Below, piece after piece: positions 42,713 to 52,089 of a stretch of 64,000 nt of DNA. Location of the stretch: contig CAJNDT010003235.1 of assembly GCA_905221615.1 (NCBI GenBank), positions 690,560 to 754,559 of the forward strand, written 5' to 3'. A model generated the notes under the pieces. That model was not told where the DNA came from. It made no database searches and saw only the letters and a list, made by a program, of their open reading frames with translations. Numbering within the stretch: the stretch's first letter is position 1; each line of letters starts with the position of its first letter. Source of the DNA: Symbiodinium sp. CCMP2592 (taxonomy: Eukaryota > Sar > Dinophyceae > Suessiales > Symbiodiniaceae). A program made the position numbers and the translations under genes.

Positions 42713-44465
42713 GAGCAAAACTTTTCTCGGCCTTGCGCACTGAGTCGCGGCCGCCGAAACGGCAAGTTCGGTCTGGGCTGTGCTCTGACAGCAGAAGAGG
42801 CTTCCCCGAGCCAAGCCTGGGAGGAAAAAGCCTTGACACCTACAGCTTACACCCACAGTCGTGTTGACTAGGCGTGCTTGCCTACTGGCACTGTATACCC
42901 GGTCGCTTTCCAGGCAGGTGCTAAACTCAAAACTCCGCAGGGGAAAGGAGGTGAGAAAAGAAAGCCAGGCTTTGCTAGCTACAGGACCTACGCCGTCACT
43001 AGGAAGGTCTCAGGAGGTAAACCCCCTATGCCTCCCTTTGGAGCTGCAAAGCAGCGGCTAGGCCTCACTGTGCTGCTATTCAGCCCCTCAGCTTCAGTAG
43101 GGAGGAGAAGCCCCCCAAGGCCTTGGAGCGGAGGGCCTTCATCTCACCTTTTGCGAGAAGGACGCTGGGTGGTGACAGTGAGGTGGCCCTTGCGTTCTCG
43201 CTCTTACTAACAAGGGCCAGAGCACCCATGCCGCAGCAGCTCTGGGCACTCGGCTACCTCCACCACCCAAAAAGCTGCAGGGTCCCAACCAAAAGCGACT
43301 GCGAGTCAGGCCGGCGCTGAGCCCTCTCAATTAAAGCGCGAGGGCAAACGCACCCCTTCCACTATGCACAAGGCGCAGGAGTCGACGCTCCCCTCAACAA
43401 GCGCGGGGACCACGCCGCACCAGCCACGAGCCACAGCCACTGTTACTTGGGCCTGCACCAAAGTCCACCGTATGCAAAGGCAGTGGATTGCACAACTGCC
43501 TTGCATCAAGGCAGACAGCAGAGTGACCACAAGGCCCCCTGTCTGCCGTACGTACCTCCAGCCCGGAGGAGAGAACCAATTCGCTGAGCCCTCTCAATTA
43601 AAGCGCGAGGGCAAACGCACCCCTCAAGGCGCAGGAGTCGACGGAGCAAAACTTTTCTCGGTCTTGCGCACAGAGTCGCGGCCCGTGAGGGCAAGTCTGA
43701 AAGCTGTACTCTGACAGCCAAAGAAGCAGCTTCCTTGTGTTAAGGAGCGCTCAGGCTAGGTCCTACTCTCTAAGACCCCCGACCTCCCAGTTCATGCTGG
43801 TGAGGTACGCGGAGGGAACTACTTCAGGTCCTAACACAGGTCCTACCTCCCGGTCCCTGCCAGTGAGGTTGAAGAAGCAGCTCACTCAGCCTGTAGGCCC
43901 TTTCCCTCCCACCATTAGGGAGGTTCTAGGAAGCCAGTCCCTCCCAGGAGAACCAAGACCAGCAAGGGCCGCTTTCTCCAGGGTGGGCCAGACCCCCTAG
44001 TTGTGGAGAGCTTTAGGTGAGCTGGCCGTGCCCCGCTGCTCGGTAGGGAGGAGAACCCCCCAAGGCTTGGAGCAGAGAACCTAAGACTCACGAGCTTGGG
44101 TTGGACGCTGGGCGGCAACTGAGGTGGCCCTTGCGTTCTCGCTCTTACTAACAAGGGCCAGAGCACCCATGCCGCAGCAGCTCTGGGCACTCGGCTACCT
44201 CTGCCAACCAACTCCACCCCAGTAACGGGCAGTGGAAGCAAACTACCTTGGCTAAAAGGCTCGAGCAGCAGAGTGACCACAGGCCCCCTGTCTGCCGAGA
44301 GAAACCTCAACTCGGAGGGATCCGCCGCGAGGCTCTGCACGATCCGCGCCAAACTAACAGAGCTGTGCAATTGAGCAAAACTTTTCTCGGTCTTGCGCTC
44401 TGAGTCGCGGCCGCCGGAGCGGCAAGTTTGGTCTGGGCTGTACTCTGACAGCAAAAGGAGGAGGG
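42713..44465. repeat. Interleaved long direct repeats
   Basis: Family 1 (GAGCAAAACTTTTCTCGG ... CTCTGACAGC, about 90 bp) occurs at 42713, 43643 and 44373. Family 2 (GGTGGCCCTTGCGTTCTCGC ... GGGCACTCGGCTACCTC, about 78 bp and virtually identical) occurs at 43182 and 44123, preceded by AACCCCCCAAGG-type sequence. The spacing suggests a 0.94-kb segment duplicated and partly deleted. Minus frames through family 1 share RTCRFGGRDSVRKAEKSFA-type words, but no gene is recognisable. Confidence 0.8.
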
Positions 44466-44721
44466 CAGCCTTGTTTAAGGCGTCCTCCACTAGGCCTACT
44501 CCTATCCCCCGTTCCTCCCAATCCCCGTTGGGAGGTTGCCGGAGGCTTCGGACCTAGTCTAGCCCTCCTCCCAGGCTTTTGCTGGCGAGGTTGAAGCAAC
44601 CTCAGGATTTGGCCCTATGCCTCCCGGTGCCGGTGAGGAAAGGAAGCCGGCCATGGCCTCAGCTGTTCACCTCCTTGTGCCCCCTGCCTAGGTGGGCTCT
44701 GCTGGTCTTTGACCACCTCCC

Positions 44722-45597
44722 TCAGCCCCCTTCTTGAGGTGGGTCTTTGAGGCTGAGGAGATCCCAGTCTCCGCTGGTGAAGACATTGGCTCGCGACCTG
44801 AGCAAACAGATCTCATCCCGGGGGGAAAAGCAGAGGATGCGCTGAGCATGGAGTGAAGCCACCACCCATTGCCCAGCATCGCTCCGGCTAAGTTCCTCTA
44901 CCAAGGTGCGAGCCAATGCCCGGTGGTCTCGGTGCAGGGATTCCACTTGCACCCTCAACCAGTCCGCTGTTGAGGGATCACTGTGGTGGATCCAGTTCCA
45001 CCAACTTTCAAGCTTCCTCCTTGGAGGAAAGCCTGGTGGTGCAGACTGCGGCTCCCAATCTGCAGCGTCGATGACAACGATCTCCTCCACGCAGGAAGCT
45101 GGTGACATCTTTCTGATGCCCCAGTTGCCACGATTTAAATCGCGGCACATCATGCCCGCACAGCTGACCCCCAGGATAACCATCGCCATGTGCAAAATCC
45201 TTGCACTGGATGGTTCCGGGTACATTGGGCTTAGCCGTTCCACCTCCAAAATGGTCACAGGTACCGTGCCCCATGTACCAATCTGGAGGATTCCAGGGCC
45301 CACTTCCCGGGTCTTGCCTGAGCATATCCCGGGGATCACTTGCCCTAGGCGGCTCTCTGGCCCATGGCCAGACCGGCGGCTTGGATCCTGCTCGCTGGAA
45401 GCAAGTTTCCAGCACAAGGCGGGATTTCCCGGGCATTCGAAGGTTGCCCGGCTGCCCCCTATTCCAAGGAGGGCATAGCTGTCGCTGAAACGCCTTAGTT
45501 GGAGCGAGTCCCCAACCTGAGCAAGCCAGTGGATAGTGTTGTGAGACCTCTTCACATGTGGCGTGAAGAGGATCAGGGGTTCTTCCCCCACTTCCAC
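44722..45597 (-). CDS. Protein-kinase-like fold protein, 291 residues
   Basis: One open minus frame. In order: a glycine-rich loop LGIGGSRATFEC (44-55), a possible ATP-binding lysine in CWKLA (Lys64), a catalytic-loop-like CRDLNRGNWG (151-160) where Asp153 and Asn158 have the Asp+5=Asn spacing of protein kinases, and VVIDAADWE (174-182) with Asp177 at the place of the DFG aspartate. The C-lobe is short and the DFG glycine is absent, so it may be an atypical kinase, an aminoglycoside-kinase-like enzyme or a decayed copy. It follows a LINE tail on the same strand by about 60 bp. The start ATG is the first after a stop-free upstream that differs in composition. Confidence 0.5.
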   Translation of the reverse strand: MEVGEEPLILFTPHVKRSHNTIHWLAQVGDSLQLRRFSDSYALLGIGGSRATFECPGNPALCWKLASSEQDPSRRSGHGPESRLGQVIPGICSGKTREVGPGILQIGTWGTVPVTILEVERLSPMYPEPSSARILHMAMVILGVSCAGMMCRDLNRGNWGIRKMSPASCVEEIVVIDAADWEPQSAPPGFPPRRKLESWWNWIHHSDPSTADWLRVQVESLHRDHRALARTLVEELSRSDAGQWVVASLHAQRILCFSPRDEICLLRSRANVFTSGDWDLLSLKDPPQEGG

Positions 45598-45655
45598 CGG
45601 CCATGTTGGCCTGGAGAGGCCCTCCTCACTATTTGGGTGAGTCGGACTCCTCGAC

Positions 45656-46265
45656 TCACCGTTTGGCCTGCTTGTTCACTTTGGGCCTCGCTAGGGTGGG
45701 TCGGGCCCCCTTGTGCGGCTGAGGGTTGGCTTTGCTCTTGGCCCGGGTGGGTCGGGCCCCCCTCCTTTGCCACGCGGCCTCCTTTGGGGGAGGTTCTTTG
45801 GAGTCCGAGGACTCCTCTTTCACTTCCTCCGCCGGGCTTGTGGCCTCGTCTGTCAGCTCTGCCTCGGCCTCGGCTGGTTTCGCCTTGGGTTCTGGGGCAG
45901 GTTCCTGCCTAGCCGGGGGTGTGCGGCTCCGCTCTGTGCCGCTTTCACTCCCTTTGTTAGGCGAGGATTGGGGTGACAGGTGTGGCTCCCTGTCTTCCCC
46001 TTGGCCTCCCCCCCGGCGTTGCGGTGGGTCAGGCTCGCTCTCGCTGCCCTGGCCTTTGCCCTCCCCCCGTTGGTGCGGTGGGTCCGGCTCGCGGTCTCGT
46101 TCCCCCCGGTAGCGCGGTGGGTCGGGCTCTCGATCTCTGTCCCCCCGTCGGTGCGGTGGGTCGCTCTCTGTCCCTGTACCCCCGGTAGTGCGGTGGGTCG
46201 GGCTCTCTGTCCCTGCCCCATTCCCCCCGATATCTCGGTCTCCCTTTGTTGCGGGTTGGGGTTCG
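45656..46265 (-). CDS. Low-complexity tail of a LINE, Arg/Pro/Glu-rich
   Basis: The open frame (open up to 46549) encodes tandem units such as RDREPDPPRYRGE and DREPDPPHQRGEG, then an acidic stretch (EEVKEESSDSKEPPPKEAAW) and a basic end (KARPKVNKQAKR-like). The RNase H frame upstream stops at 46266 in another frame, so one frameshift would join them. The repeat unit lies in DNA as GGTGCGGTGGGTCGGGCTC. Whether this was ever one protein is inference. Confidence 0.35.
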
Positions 46266-46916
46266 TTAGGCCCCCCCTCTGGCCGTGGGCGGCCCATGGG
46301 AGGAGAGCTGGCCTGCCGTGTCAGCTTCACCGCCGGATTGCTCTGGAGCCCCTGTGGGCGTGGATGTTTCATCGGCGGGCTGGGGCTTCTTGCCTTTCTC
46401 CCCCCCGTGGGCCGGTGGGGTTTTGCCTTTCTTGGTCCGTCTTTTCTTTTGAAACGAAGACCTGCTGGTCGAGGGGCTGGACGACTCTGCCGATTTTTCC
46501 TCGCCAGTCTTCCTGGGGTACACAACCTGTGGGCCTTGATCTTTGTCATACCCCATCAAGGCTTGCATGCGCCTTCCCAGGAAAAGTGCAACCGACTCTG
46601 CCAGCGCATCAGATTGCTTGAGGGCAGTTGCTCGGTCTTTCGCTTCCTTTGTGGCTGCCCGCGCCCCAACGAGACGATCGACTTCATCATTGATGACTCT
46701 GCGCCATTCTTGGCCCGGCCCTACTTGCTCCAAAAATTCGGAAGCTGTAAGGTGTGAGGGGACCCAATGCAGATCCAGCTGCTCCGTGGGGGCCGTTCCA
46801 AAGATGTCAAGATGGCGGCCTTTCGTCGTGGTGCCGCGGCGGCTTCTCGCCACAGCGCCTTTGCAGTCACTTGTGACATCAGCCCCGGGCTGGAGCTGCT
46901 TGGGCAACACCGTCAC
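46266..46916 (-). mobile_element. 5'-truncated LINE: RNase H domain remnant
   Basis: The 216-codon frame carries RNase H signatures in order: VTSDCKGAV (first catalytic Asp), LHWVPSHL and INDEVDRLVGA (last catalytic Asp). This arrangement follows the reverse transcriptase in many non-LTR retrotransposons. No reverse transcriptase is found upstream; repeats begin at once at 46930, so the element is 5'-truncated. The second half of the frame is Lys/Ser/Gly-rich linker. Confidence 0.6.
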
Positions 46917-46929
46917 TTACGCAAATAAA

Positions 46930-47230
46930 ATCGCGTCGCTTGCGCAAAGATTTGCCAAGTCGCTTGCGCAAAGACGGGTGTCGAATCCATTGTAAAAACC
47001 ATATGAACGTGCACTTCGGTCTTTTCCGGAAATGGCTTCAACATGCACGGAAAAGTGTAGAATCCATTGTAAAAACCATAGGAAAGCCCACTTTGCAAGT
47101 TAGCCTCAATAGACGACTTTTGCGCGCCAAAGTGCCGAATCCATTGTAAAAACCATAGGAAACTGCAGTTGCCCAGTTGGCAAACGCTGGCCGAAAAGTG
47201 CGTTTCGAGGCGTTTTAGGAAACATCTGAC
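46930..47230. repeat. Short direct repeats at the LINE break point
   Basis: TCGCTTGCGCAAAGA occurs twice (46937 and 46961). GAATCCATTGTAAAAACCAT occurs three times (about 46985, 47069 and 47147), with a 73-85-bp period. Confidence 0.85.
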
Positions 47231-48425
47231 AGACCATCGAAAATGCACTTTTGGAGTCTCGAAAAGAATGTTTTCGTTGGTTTCCGGAGAAGCGTTTTCA
47301 GAGCATGCTTGGGGGCTGACGTGGGGGTGGGTGGGGGGTTGGGGTCGCGGCCGAGAACTTCCGCGTTTGACGCGTGCAGCAAGGGCAGCCTCAGCGGAAT
47401 CATCGAAAACGTACTTTTGGAAGCCCCAAAAGCACGTTTTGGTTGGTCCTGGGTGGGGCCGGGGGTGGGGGGGTGGGGTGGGGTGGGGGCTAATGACGTC
47501 CGTGTTTGACGCGTGCAAGAAGAGCAGTCTCATTGGAACCCTAGAACAGGTAAGCTCCGCGGGTGGGGGCGGAGGGGGGGTGGGGTGGGAGGCTAATAAC
47601 GTCCGTGTTTGACGCGAGCAGCAAGAGTACTTTCATTGGAACCCTGGAAAACGCAAGCTCGGAGGCTGGAAACGCACCTTCCGGTTGGTCTCGGGGGGGT
47701 GGGGCGGGGTGGGGTGGGGGGCTAATAACGTCCGTGTTTGACGCGTGCAGCAAGAGCAGTCTCAGCGGAACCTTGGAACAGGCAAGCTCGGCGGGTGGGG
47801 GCGGGGGGGGGGGGTGGGGGCTAATAACGTCCGTGTTGCGTGCAGCAAGCAGTCTCCTTGGAACCCTGGAATAGGCAAGTTCGCGTGGTGGGGGGGGGGG
47901 GTGGGGCGGGGGGGGGTGGGGGGCTAATAACGTCCGCGTTTGCGTGCAGGGCCGCTAATAACGTCCGTGTTCGACGCGGTGGGGGCGGAGGGGGGGTGGG
48001 GTCGGAGGCTAGTGTTTGACGCGAGCAGCAAGAGTACTCTCATTGGAACCCTGGAAAACGCAAGCTCGGAGGCTGGAAACGCACCTTCCGGTTGGTCTCG
48101 GGGGGGTGGGGCGGGGTGGGGTGGGGGGCCAATAACGTCCGTGTTTGACGCGTGCAGCAAGAGCAGTCTCAGCGGAACCTTGGAACAGGCAAGCTCGGCG
48201 GGTGGGGGCGGGGGGGTGGGGTGGGGGCTAATAACGTCCGTGTTGCGTGCAGCAAGCAGTCCCCTTGGAACCCTGGAATAGGCAAGTTCGCGTGGTGGGG
48301 GGGGGGGTGGGGCGGGGTGGGGTGGGGGGCTAATAACGTCCGTGTTCGACGCGTGCAGCAAGAGTATTCTCATGGAACCTTGGAAAACGCAAGCTCGGAG
48401 GCTGGAAAAGCATCTTTTTCCGCTT
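47231..48425 (+). repeat. G-rich tandem array with exon-like cores and higher-order duplication
   Basis: About ten units of 90-130 bp. Each has a G-run spacer, CTAATAACGTCCGTGTTTGA, CGCGTGCAG, then a core CAAGAGCAGTCTCATTGGAA ending at GAACAG or AAAAC, followed by GCAAGCTCGG or GTAAGCTCC. Units 3-5 (47585-47935) and 7-9 (47980-48325) are near-identical in order, so a ~380-bp three-unit block was duplicated. Core edges resemble TGCAG| and |GCAAG splice sites, but core length (31 nt) is not a multiple of three. Confidence 0.85.
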
Positions 48426-48691
48426 GCTTCGAGGGGGGGGGGGCGCCAACAACGTCCGCACGATTTGGTTGTCTTGGGTGGGTTGGGGGTTGTGTGGGGG
48501 GCTAATAACGGGGGCAGGGTCGGAGAGACGCTTCTTTGCCCCGTCGAGGAAGTCGGCTTCTTTCGGCCTGCAGGTGCTTGGCAAACGCAAATGCGAAAGG
48601 TTGGGGTGCAAGCATGGCATGCAAAAGAAAGCGAGCTGCTTTTATTCTTTTGAGCCATCGTCCGCAAACGAGAAGTTTGGCGCAGTGCTGA
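48426..48691. other. Tail of G-rich array and downstream of the PDZ gene
   Basis: Unique sequence, 3' flank of the PDZ gene on minus. No polyadenylation signal I can defend. Confidence 0.4.
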
Positions 48692-49261
48692 CTAGCTTTT
48701 TGCACAACGGCTGGGCGCATCGTCAATCTTGCATGGGTAAGCGACCTCCGAAGCCGTTCTTTTCAGAACCAAGAAGAGCTCCGTCGATCTTTTTAGTTCG
48801 AGTCTCATCTCCGCGATGTCAGTCTTTCCGTTGACTGAGTCGATGATGTCGTCAGGAAGAACTTGATGATAGTAACAGAGCGAGGTACCGAAATGCCAGG
48901 CCATGCGATCGTTGTGAGCGGCCAGAAGTCCATTTGCTTGAACACTAACCACTTTGAGCTTGCCTTCTCTGTTGGCAAAGCGCAGACCTATGCTAGTCGT
49001 TTCATCCGTGCGAAGCAGTTGTATTTGGAAGTGGAAATCCGGGTGTCCTGACGGCAGCTGATAATCTTCCAGCAAGACTTCTTTTTTTCGTCGTCGAGAC
49101 ATCAGCCGCACTTTGTCTGCTACCGCAGCACGGCCGCCAGGCATGCTCGTCGCAGAGAATTCTGGTCTGCAACGCGAGGCCTCAACGGACGGCGCTTTCG
49201 AGGACGACGCACTCGAAGATGCGGGACGGTGAATAGCTTCGTCTGATACTCGAGAATCCAT
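48692..49261 (-). CDS. PDZ-domain protein, 189 residues
   Basis: In-frame ATG at 49261 (MDSRVSDEAI). Residues 1-70 are Ser/Ala-rich then basic (MSRRRKKEVLLEDYQLP). Residues ~76-168 form a PDZ-like domain: FHFQIQLLRTDETTSIGLRF with the carboxylate-binding GLxF-type loop as IGLRF, LKVVSVQANGLLAAHND, VLPDDIIDSVNGKTD (the conserved turn before the second helix) and ELFLVLKR as the last strand. PDZ domains bind C-terminal peptides. The last ~20 residues look unlike a PDZ end, and GAG|GTCGCT near 48755 could be a donor, so the true 3' end may be in another exon. An LE leader lies 95 nt upstream (49356-49392). Confidence 0.65.
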   Translation of the reverse strand: MDSRVSDEAIHRPASSSASSSKAPSVEASRCRPEFSATSMPGGRAAVADKVRLMSRRRKKEVLLEDYQLPSGHPDFHFQIQLLRTDETTSIGLRFANREGKLKVVSVQANGLLAAHNDRMAWHFGTSLCYYHQVLPDDIIDSVNGKTDIAEMRLELKRSTELFLVLKRTASEVAYPCKIDDAPSRCAKS

Positions 49262-49355
49262 AGCAGGCGGTATCAAACAGCAAGTGATGGATCTTCCCAG
49301 GAGCTCAACGAACAAAATGGCTCTCAACTATTCCCAGCGAAAACGTTTCGGAAGG

Positions 49356-49392
49356 CGGCTTCGTCTGGCTACAGAGCCGAGACGTCTGCGAT
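49356..49392 (-). repeat. LE leader element upstream of the PDZ gene
   Basis: On minus: ATCGCAGACGTCTCGGCTCT followed by GTAGCCAGACGAAGCC. It matches the element repeated 12 more times to the right. It is the leftmost copy, 95 nt before the PDZ start codon. About 30 nt further on, minus reads AGCCATTTTG, a 10-base match to the middle of the dinoflagellate spliced leader. Confidence 0.65.
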
Positions 49393-49556
49393 CGCCTCGT
49401 GCGTCCGTCTGGACAGAAGCAGGTCACGTTAATGAGACAGCACAAAAAGCACGAGGGCGGGCGCAGTAGCATTTTTGCTGACGGCAGTTTTTTTTTCCCG
49501 AGGAACACTGTCAAAGGCTTGTTGGGAGGCTGCACAGCACGTTCTTGTCTTTCCTC
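49393..49556. other. Spacer with T-run
   Basis: Between the LE element and the Cys-rich repeat. TTTTTTTTCCCGAGG at 49488 on plus. No gene seen. Confidence 0.4.
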
Positions 49557-49800
49557 AGAAGCAATCGGAGAGCAACGACCTCGGATAAATTTCGGATAAC
49601 GGGGAGCACCTGCCGCTGTTTGGTTTCTGCTTGTTATGTAGGAACAGGTCATGGCACTTAATGCAGCAACACGGCACGTCATCGAAGTCGTCGACTTCCG
49701 GAATTGCCAGAGGAGTGCCTGCAAGCCGAACGAGAATCTCTTGCTCGGGTTCTAGAACAGGAAACGCATCAGCACCTAATGCAGAACGCGTTACCTTTCT
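49557..49800 (-). CDS. Cys-rich exon, tandem copy 1
   Basis: The minus frame reads VLEPEQEILVRLAGTPLAIP, EVDDFDDVPCCCIKCHDLFL, HNKQKPNSGRCSPLSEIYPR, ending SLLSDCF and a stop. CCCIKC plus the following Cys could bind zinc. A homologous copy with about eight amino-acid changes and no frameshift lies immediately to the right, so reading frame was kept after duplication. It is probably an exon; preceding codons (RKVTRSALGADAFP) lie just after a GGAGAAAG|GTAACG donor-like site. Confidence 0.5.
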
Positions 49801-50062
49801 CCATCACAAGAGCAATCGGAGAGCAACGACCTCGGATAAATTTCGGATAACAGGGAGCATCTGCCGCCGTTTTGTTTCTGCTTGTTATGTAGGAACAGGT
49901 CATGGCACTTAATGCAGCAACACGGCACGTCATCGGAGTAGTCGACTTCCGGAATTGCCAGAGGAGTGCCTGCAAGCCGAACGAGAATCTCTTGCTGGGG
50001 TTCTAGAACAGGAAACGCATCAGCACCTAATGCAGAACGTGTTACTTTTCTCCATCACAAGA
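49801..50062 (-). CDS. Cys-rich exon, tandem copy 2
   Basis: Reads VLEPQQEILVRLAGTPLAIP, EVDYSDDVPCCCIKCHDLFL, HNKQKQNGGRCSLLSEIYPR, then SLLSDCSCDGER before a stop. The C-terminus differs from copy 1 because copy 1 lost the shared CTCTTGTGATGGAGA end. Unknown family. Confidence 0.5.
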
Positions 50063-50302
50063 GTGGTCGACCTGAGAGCAGCACTTTCGTAGATTTGGCA
50101 AGCTCAATCGACACGTGCAACTTTCTTGGAAATTTTTGCCAACCGGCGCTGACCACGCCAGTTCGCTGGATTCAGGCGCTGTTCGGTGAACCTTAGCACA
50201 AGGAAGTTATTAGTATCGCTTAGAAAACTCCGAGTCGTTCAGCGTATGAAGAAGGAGTGGGTTGTGCACCCGAAAAAAAAACCTTTCGGCAAAGACTTTC
50301 TG
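50063..50302. other. Spacer, no gene recognised
   Basis: Includes an A-run at 50273. Nothing else seen. Confidence 0.35.
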
Positions 50303-50454
50303 GCTGCCAATTTCACCACGGCCGTCTGTACACGTGTCCGGTAGCCAGCGTCTTCTGCGCAGTCTGCCGAGGGATGTCCGGCACATCGTCTTTTCGGAGA
50401 ACATCGAGAACAGCCGCAGTTGTTTCCGTCGCTCAGCGACAGTGTCGAACGGTG
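50303..50454 (-). repeat. Module M copy 1 (exon-like)
   Basis: Starts on minus after TTTGTACAG| and ends near AAATTGGCAGCC. The frame stays open throughout: CRVQTAVVKLAARKSLPK-like TRVQTAVVKLAARKSLPKGF preceded by CGCSRCSPKRRCAGHPSADC. Relative to copies 2-6 it is one base shorter in the middle, so it and they cannot share one frame end to end. Confidence 0.6.
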
Positions 50455-50543
50455 CTGTACAAAGTACGACGAAGCATGCACCAACGCCTTGGTTTTGTAG
50501 TTGATTGATTGCGTTCGATTAGCCTAGCCATTTCAAATAGCTA

Positions 50544-50600
50544 TCAAGGTTCGTCCAGGACCAGGCCCACGGTCACATAGGTTCGCGAGGATTTGTATCA
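50544..50600 (-). CDS. Terminal exon fragment (TYVTVGLVLDEP)
   Basis: The minus frame ends RTYVTVGLVLDEP and a stop. The equivalent place in unit 3 (53339-53415) reads RHYVAVRLVLDED and a stop. The similarity between two units at a C-terminus after a likely donor in block B suggests a short last exon. Only these two units keep it. Confidence 0.4.
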
Positions 50601-50751
50601 GGTGGAAGAAATTTTTTGCGTCCCAATGCAGCCGAGTTTTTGGAGGCATCTCCTCGTCAGCCGTATCACGACGGCTGTTGCATCGGGTCCAGAAAATATT
50701 TGTATGTGCTACAGCGAAGAGCACGACGGCACACAGATCTGGCATGCCCGT

Positions 50752-51160
50752 TACCTCGGCAGTTCCATCCTTGGAACCCCACGAGGCCTCGCTGCGACGG
50801 AGAAACCTCCCAGGTTCGCAAGCCCACCCTCCGTCGCAGTCTCCCTCCCCTCCGCCCGTGGCCTGGCCACGTTCTTGCGAGCTTAGTGCAATGGTGGGGC
50901 GAATCGGATATGCTCGGCTTTTAGCAAAGCACATCCGCGTCGCGCCCCATTGCGTTGGAAGCTGTGTCTTCGGCAGGACCGCTTTGCATTTACACTGAAG
51001 TTCCATGGAGCGTTTTCTGCAATGCGACGCACACAGCTGCCGAAGACAGCGGCCCTTTTTCGGATCCAGCATGGAACTGGGCCCAGGTTCATGTCGTGTC
51101 TTATAGGCAGCTGCAAGGGCATTCGGCGTGGTCTGGCTAGAGAGCCGAGACTCCTGCGAT
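50752..51160 (-). repeat. Block B copy 1 (multi-hairpin, exon-like) with LE
   Basis: Conserved ~330-410-bp block. Inverted pairs on plus: GTTCCA/TGGAAC; CTGCGACGGAG/CTCCGTCGCAG; CGTGG/CCACG; a ~25-bp arm from CAATGGTGGGGCG to GCGCCCCATTG; GTCTTCGGCAG/CTGCCGAAGAC; then LE (51123-51159). On minus the block ends exactly at CTGCCGAG|GTAAC, a good donor site. The minus frame is open across it (CKAVLPKTQLPTQWG ... SWGSKDGTAE). Confidence 0.7.
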
Positions 51161-51410
51161 GGTTGCACTCAAACGTGTGGCTGGTGCATGGTGATTACTT
51201 CAAAAACACACTGGGGTTCCTGGCCGCTTAGCTCTCTGCGCGGTTTGGTGGACCTCGGCGCACGTTTCTGCATCTGAGCCCCGCCTGATGTCGGCGTAGA
51301 ACAGTTTTGCACCTCTTCGTCAGCTTGCGTTCATTCTTTAAGAAGCAGCAGCCGACCTGAGGCAAGATAAGATCGATTAGGCAGACGTCAGCGTCAGAGG
51401 CAAGATCTTA
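51161..51410. other. Inter-module spacer of the array
   Basis: Contains CTGGGGTTCCTGG, a relative of the AAGCAACTGGGGTCTCC motif found about 45 bp past LE in other units, and GGACCTCGGCGCACGTTT, which also recurs. Confidence 0.5.
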
Positions 51411-51564
51411 GGCTGCCAATTCCACCCTGGCCGTCTGTACATCTGTCCAGCAGACGCCGTCTTCTGCGGCGTCAGCGGAAGCAGGCTCCGGCATGTCGTC
51501 TTGTCGGAGCACACCGAAAACAGCCGCAGTTGCCTCCGGTGTTCAAAGACAGTGTCGAAAGGTG
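51411..51564 (-). repeat. Module M copy 2
   Basis: Acceptor-like TTCCTTAATTGTACAG| on minus. Words ASADAAEDGVCWTDVQTARV and ELAA are readable in one frame, then a stop. On plus it also reads GCQFHPGRLYICPADAVFC, so strand assignment is not proven by openness alone. Confidence 0.6.
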
Positions 51565-52089
51565 CTGTACAATTAAGGAAGAAGCACGCATTAACTCTTC
51601 ATACGCTTTCGCTTGCTGCAGCTGCAAAATCGCGGCAGCTCTGGAAAAAGATTTGAACGGTGGTGTCTTTCTCTTTTCGTTTGTTATCCAAGCGAGATCT
51701 CCTCGACGGCGCGGCATGTTTCTGCCGGCATCAAGCCGGTCCGGGCGGCAGTGTGCGGCGTTGACGGATCGGACGGTGGCACAAAAGCTGAATATTTTTC
51801 TTGTGCAGTCCGAGGTCGACGTGCTCCGAGCTTTCGTTTGGTGATCACGGAGCCAGCTTCTGGCCGCCAGGCCAAGAATCCAAGCAGATGCGAAATCTAT
51901 GCACGGGATCGACGTAGACGCATACCGACCTGGCTGTAGCGGAAGACAGAGCAGCAGTCTTTCTGATGGCCGCGCACAATCCAAACGCAGCAGTCGAAGT
52001 ACCGCGAATACCTCTCCGGTCTTCACAGCTCTTCAGCCGGCCGGCGCACCTTGTCGGCCGACCGAGGCGCAGATTTAACGTGCCTTTTT
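51565..52089. other. Inter-module spacer; shared with 55960-56070
   Basis: The segment around TCCGAGGTCGACGTGCTCCG through GATGCGAAATCTATGCAC recurs at about 55966-56062, showing the units once shared longer flanks. Confidence 0.6.

Noticed and set aside
47924-48667. 247-codon minus ORF with LLHASNTDVISPPPHP repeats
   Set aside because: The openness follows from tandem C-rich units without stops. No codon-level conservation between units favours this frame.
50805-50830. tRNA-like T-arm (GGTTCGCAAGCC) in block B
   Set aside because: No acceptor stem, anticodon arm or A-box at proper spacing.
50533-51168. 211-codon minus ORF covering block B copy 1 as one continuous gene
   Set aside because: Similarity to the other copies ends at the GAG|GTAAC site, so the frame beyond it is more likely intron read-through. 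Kept only as an exon-like block.
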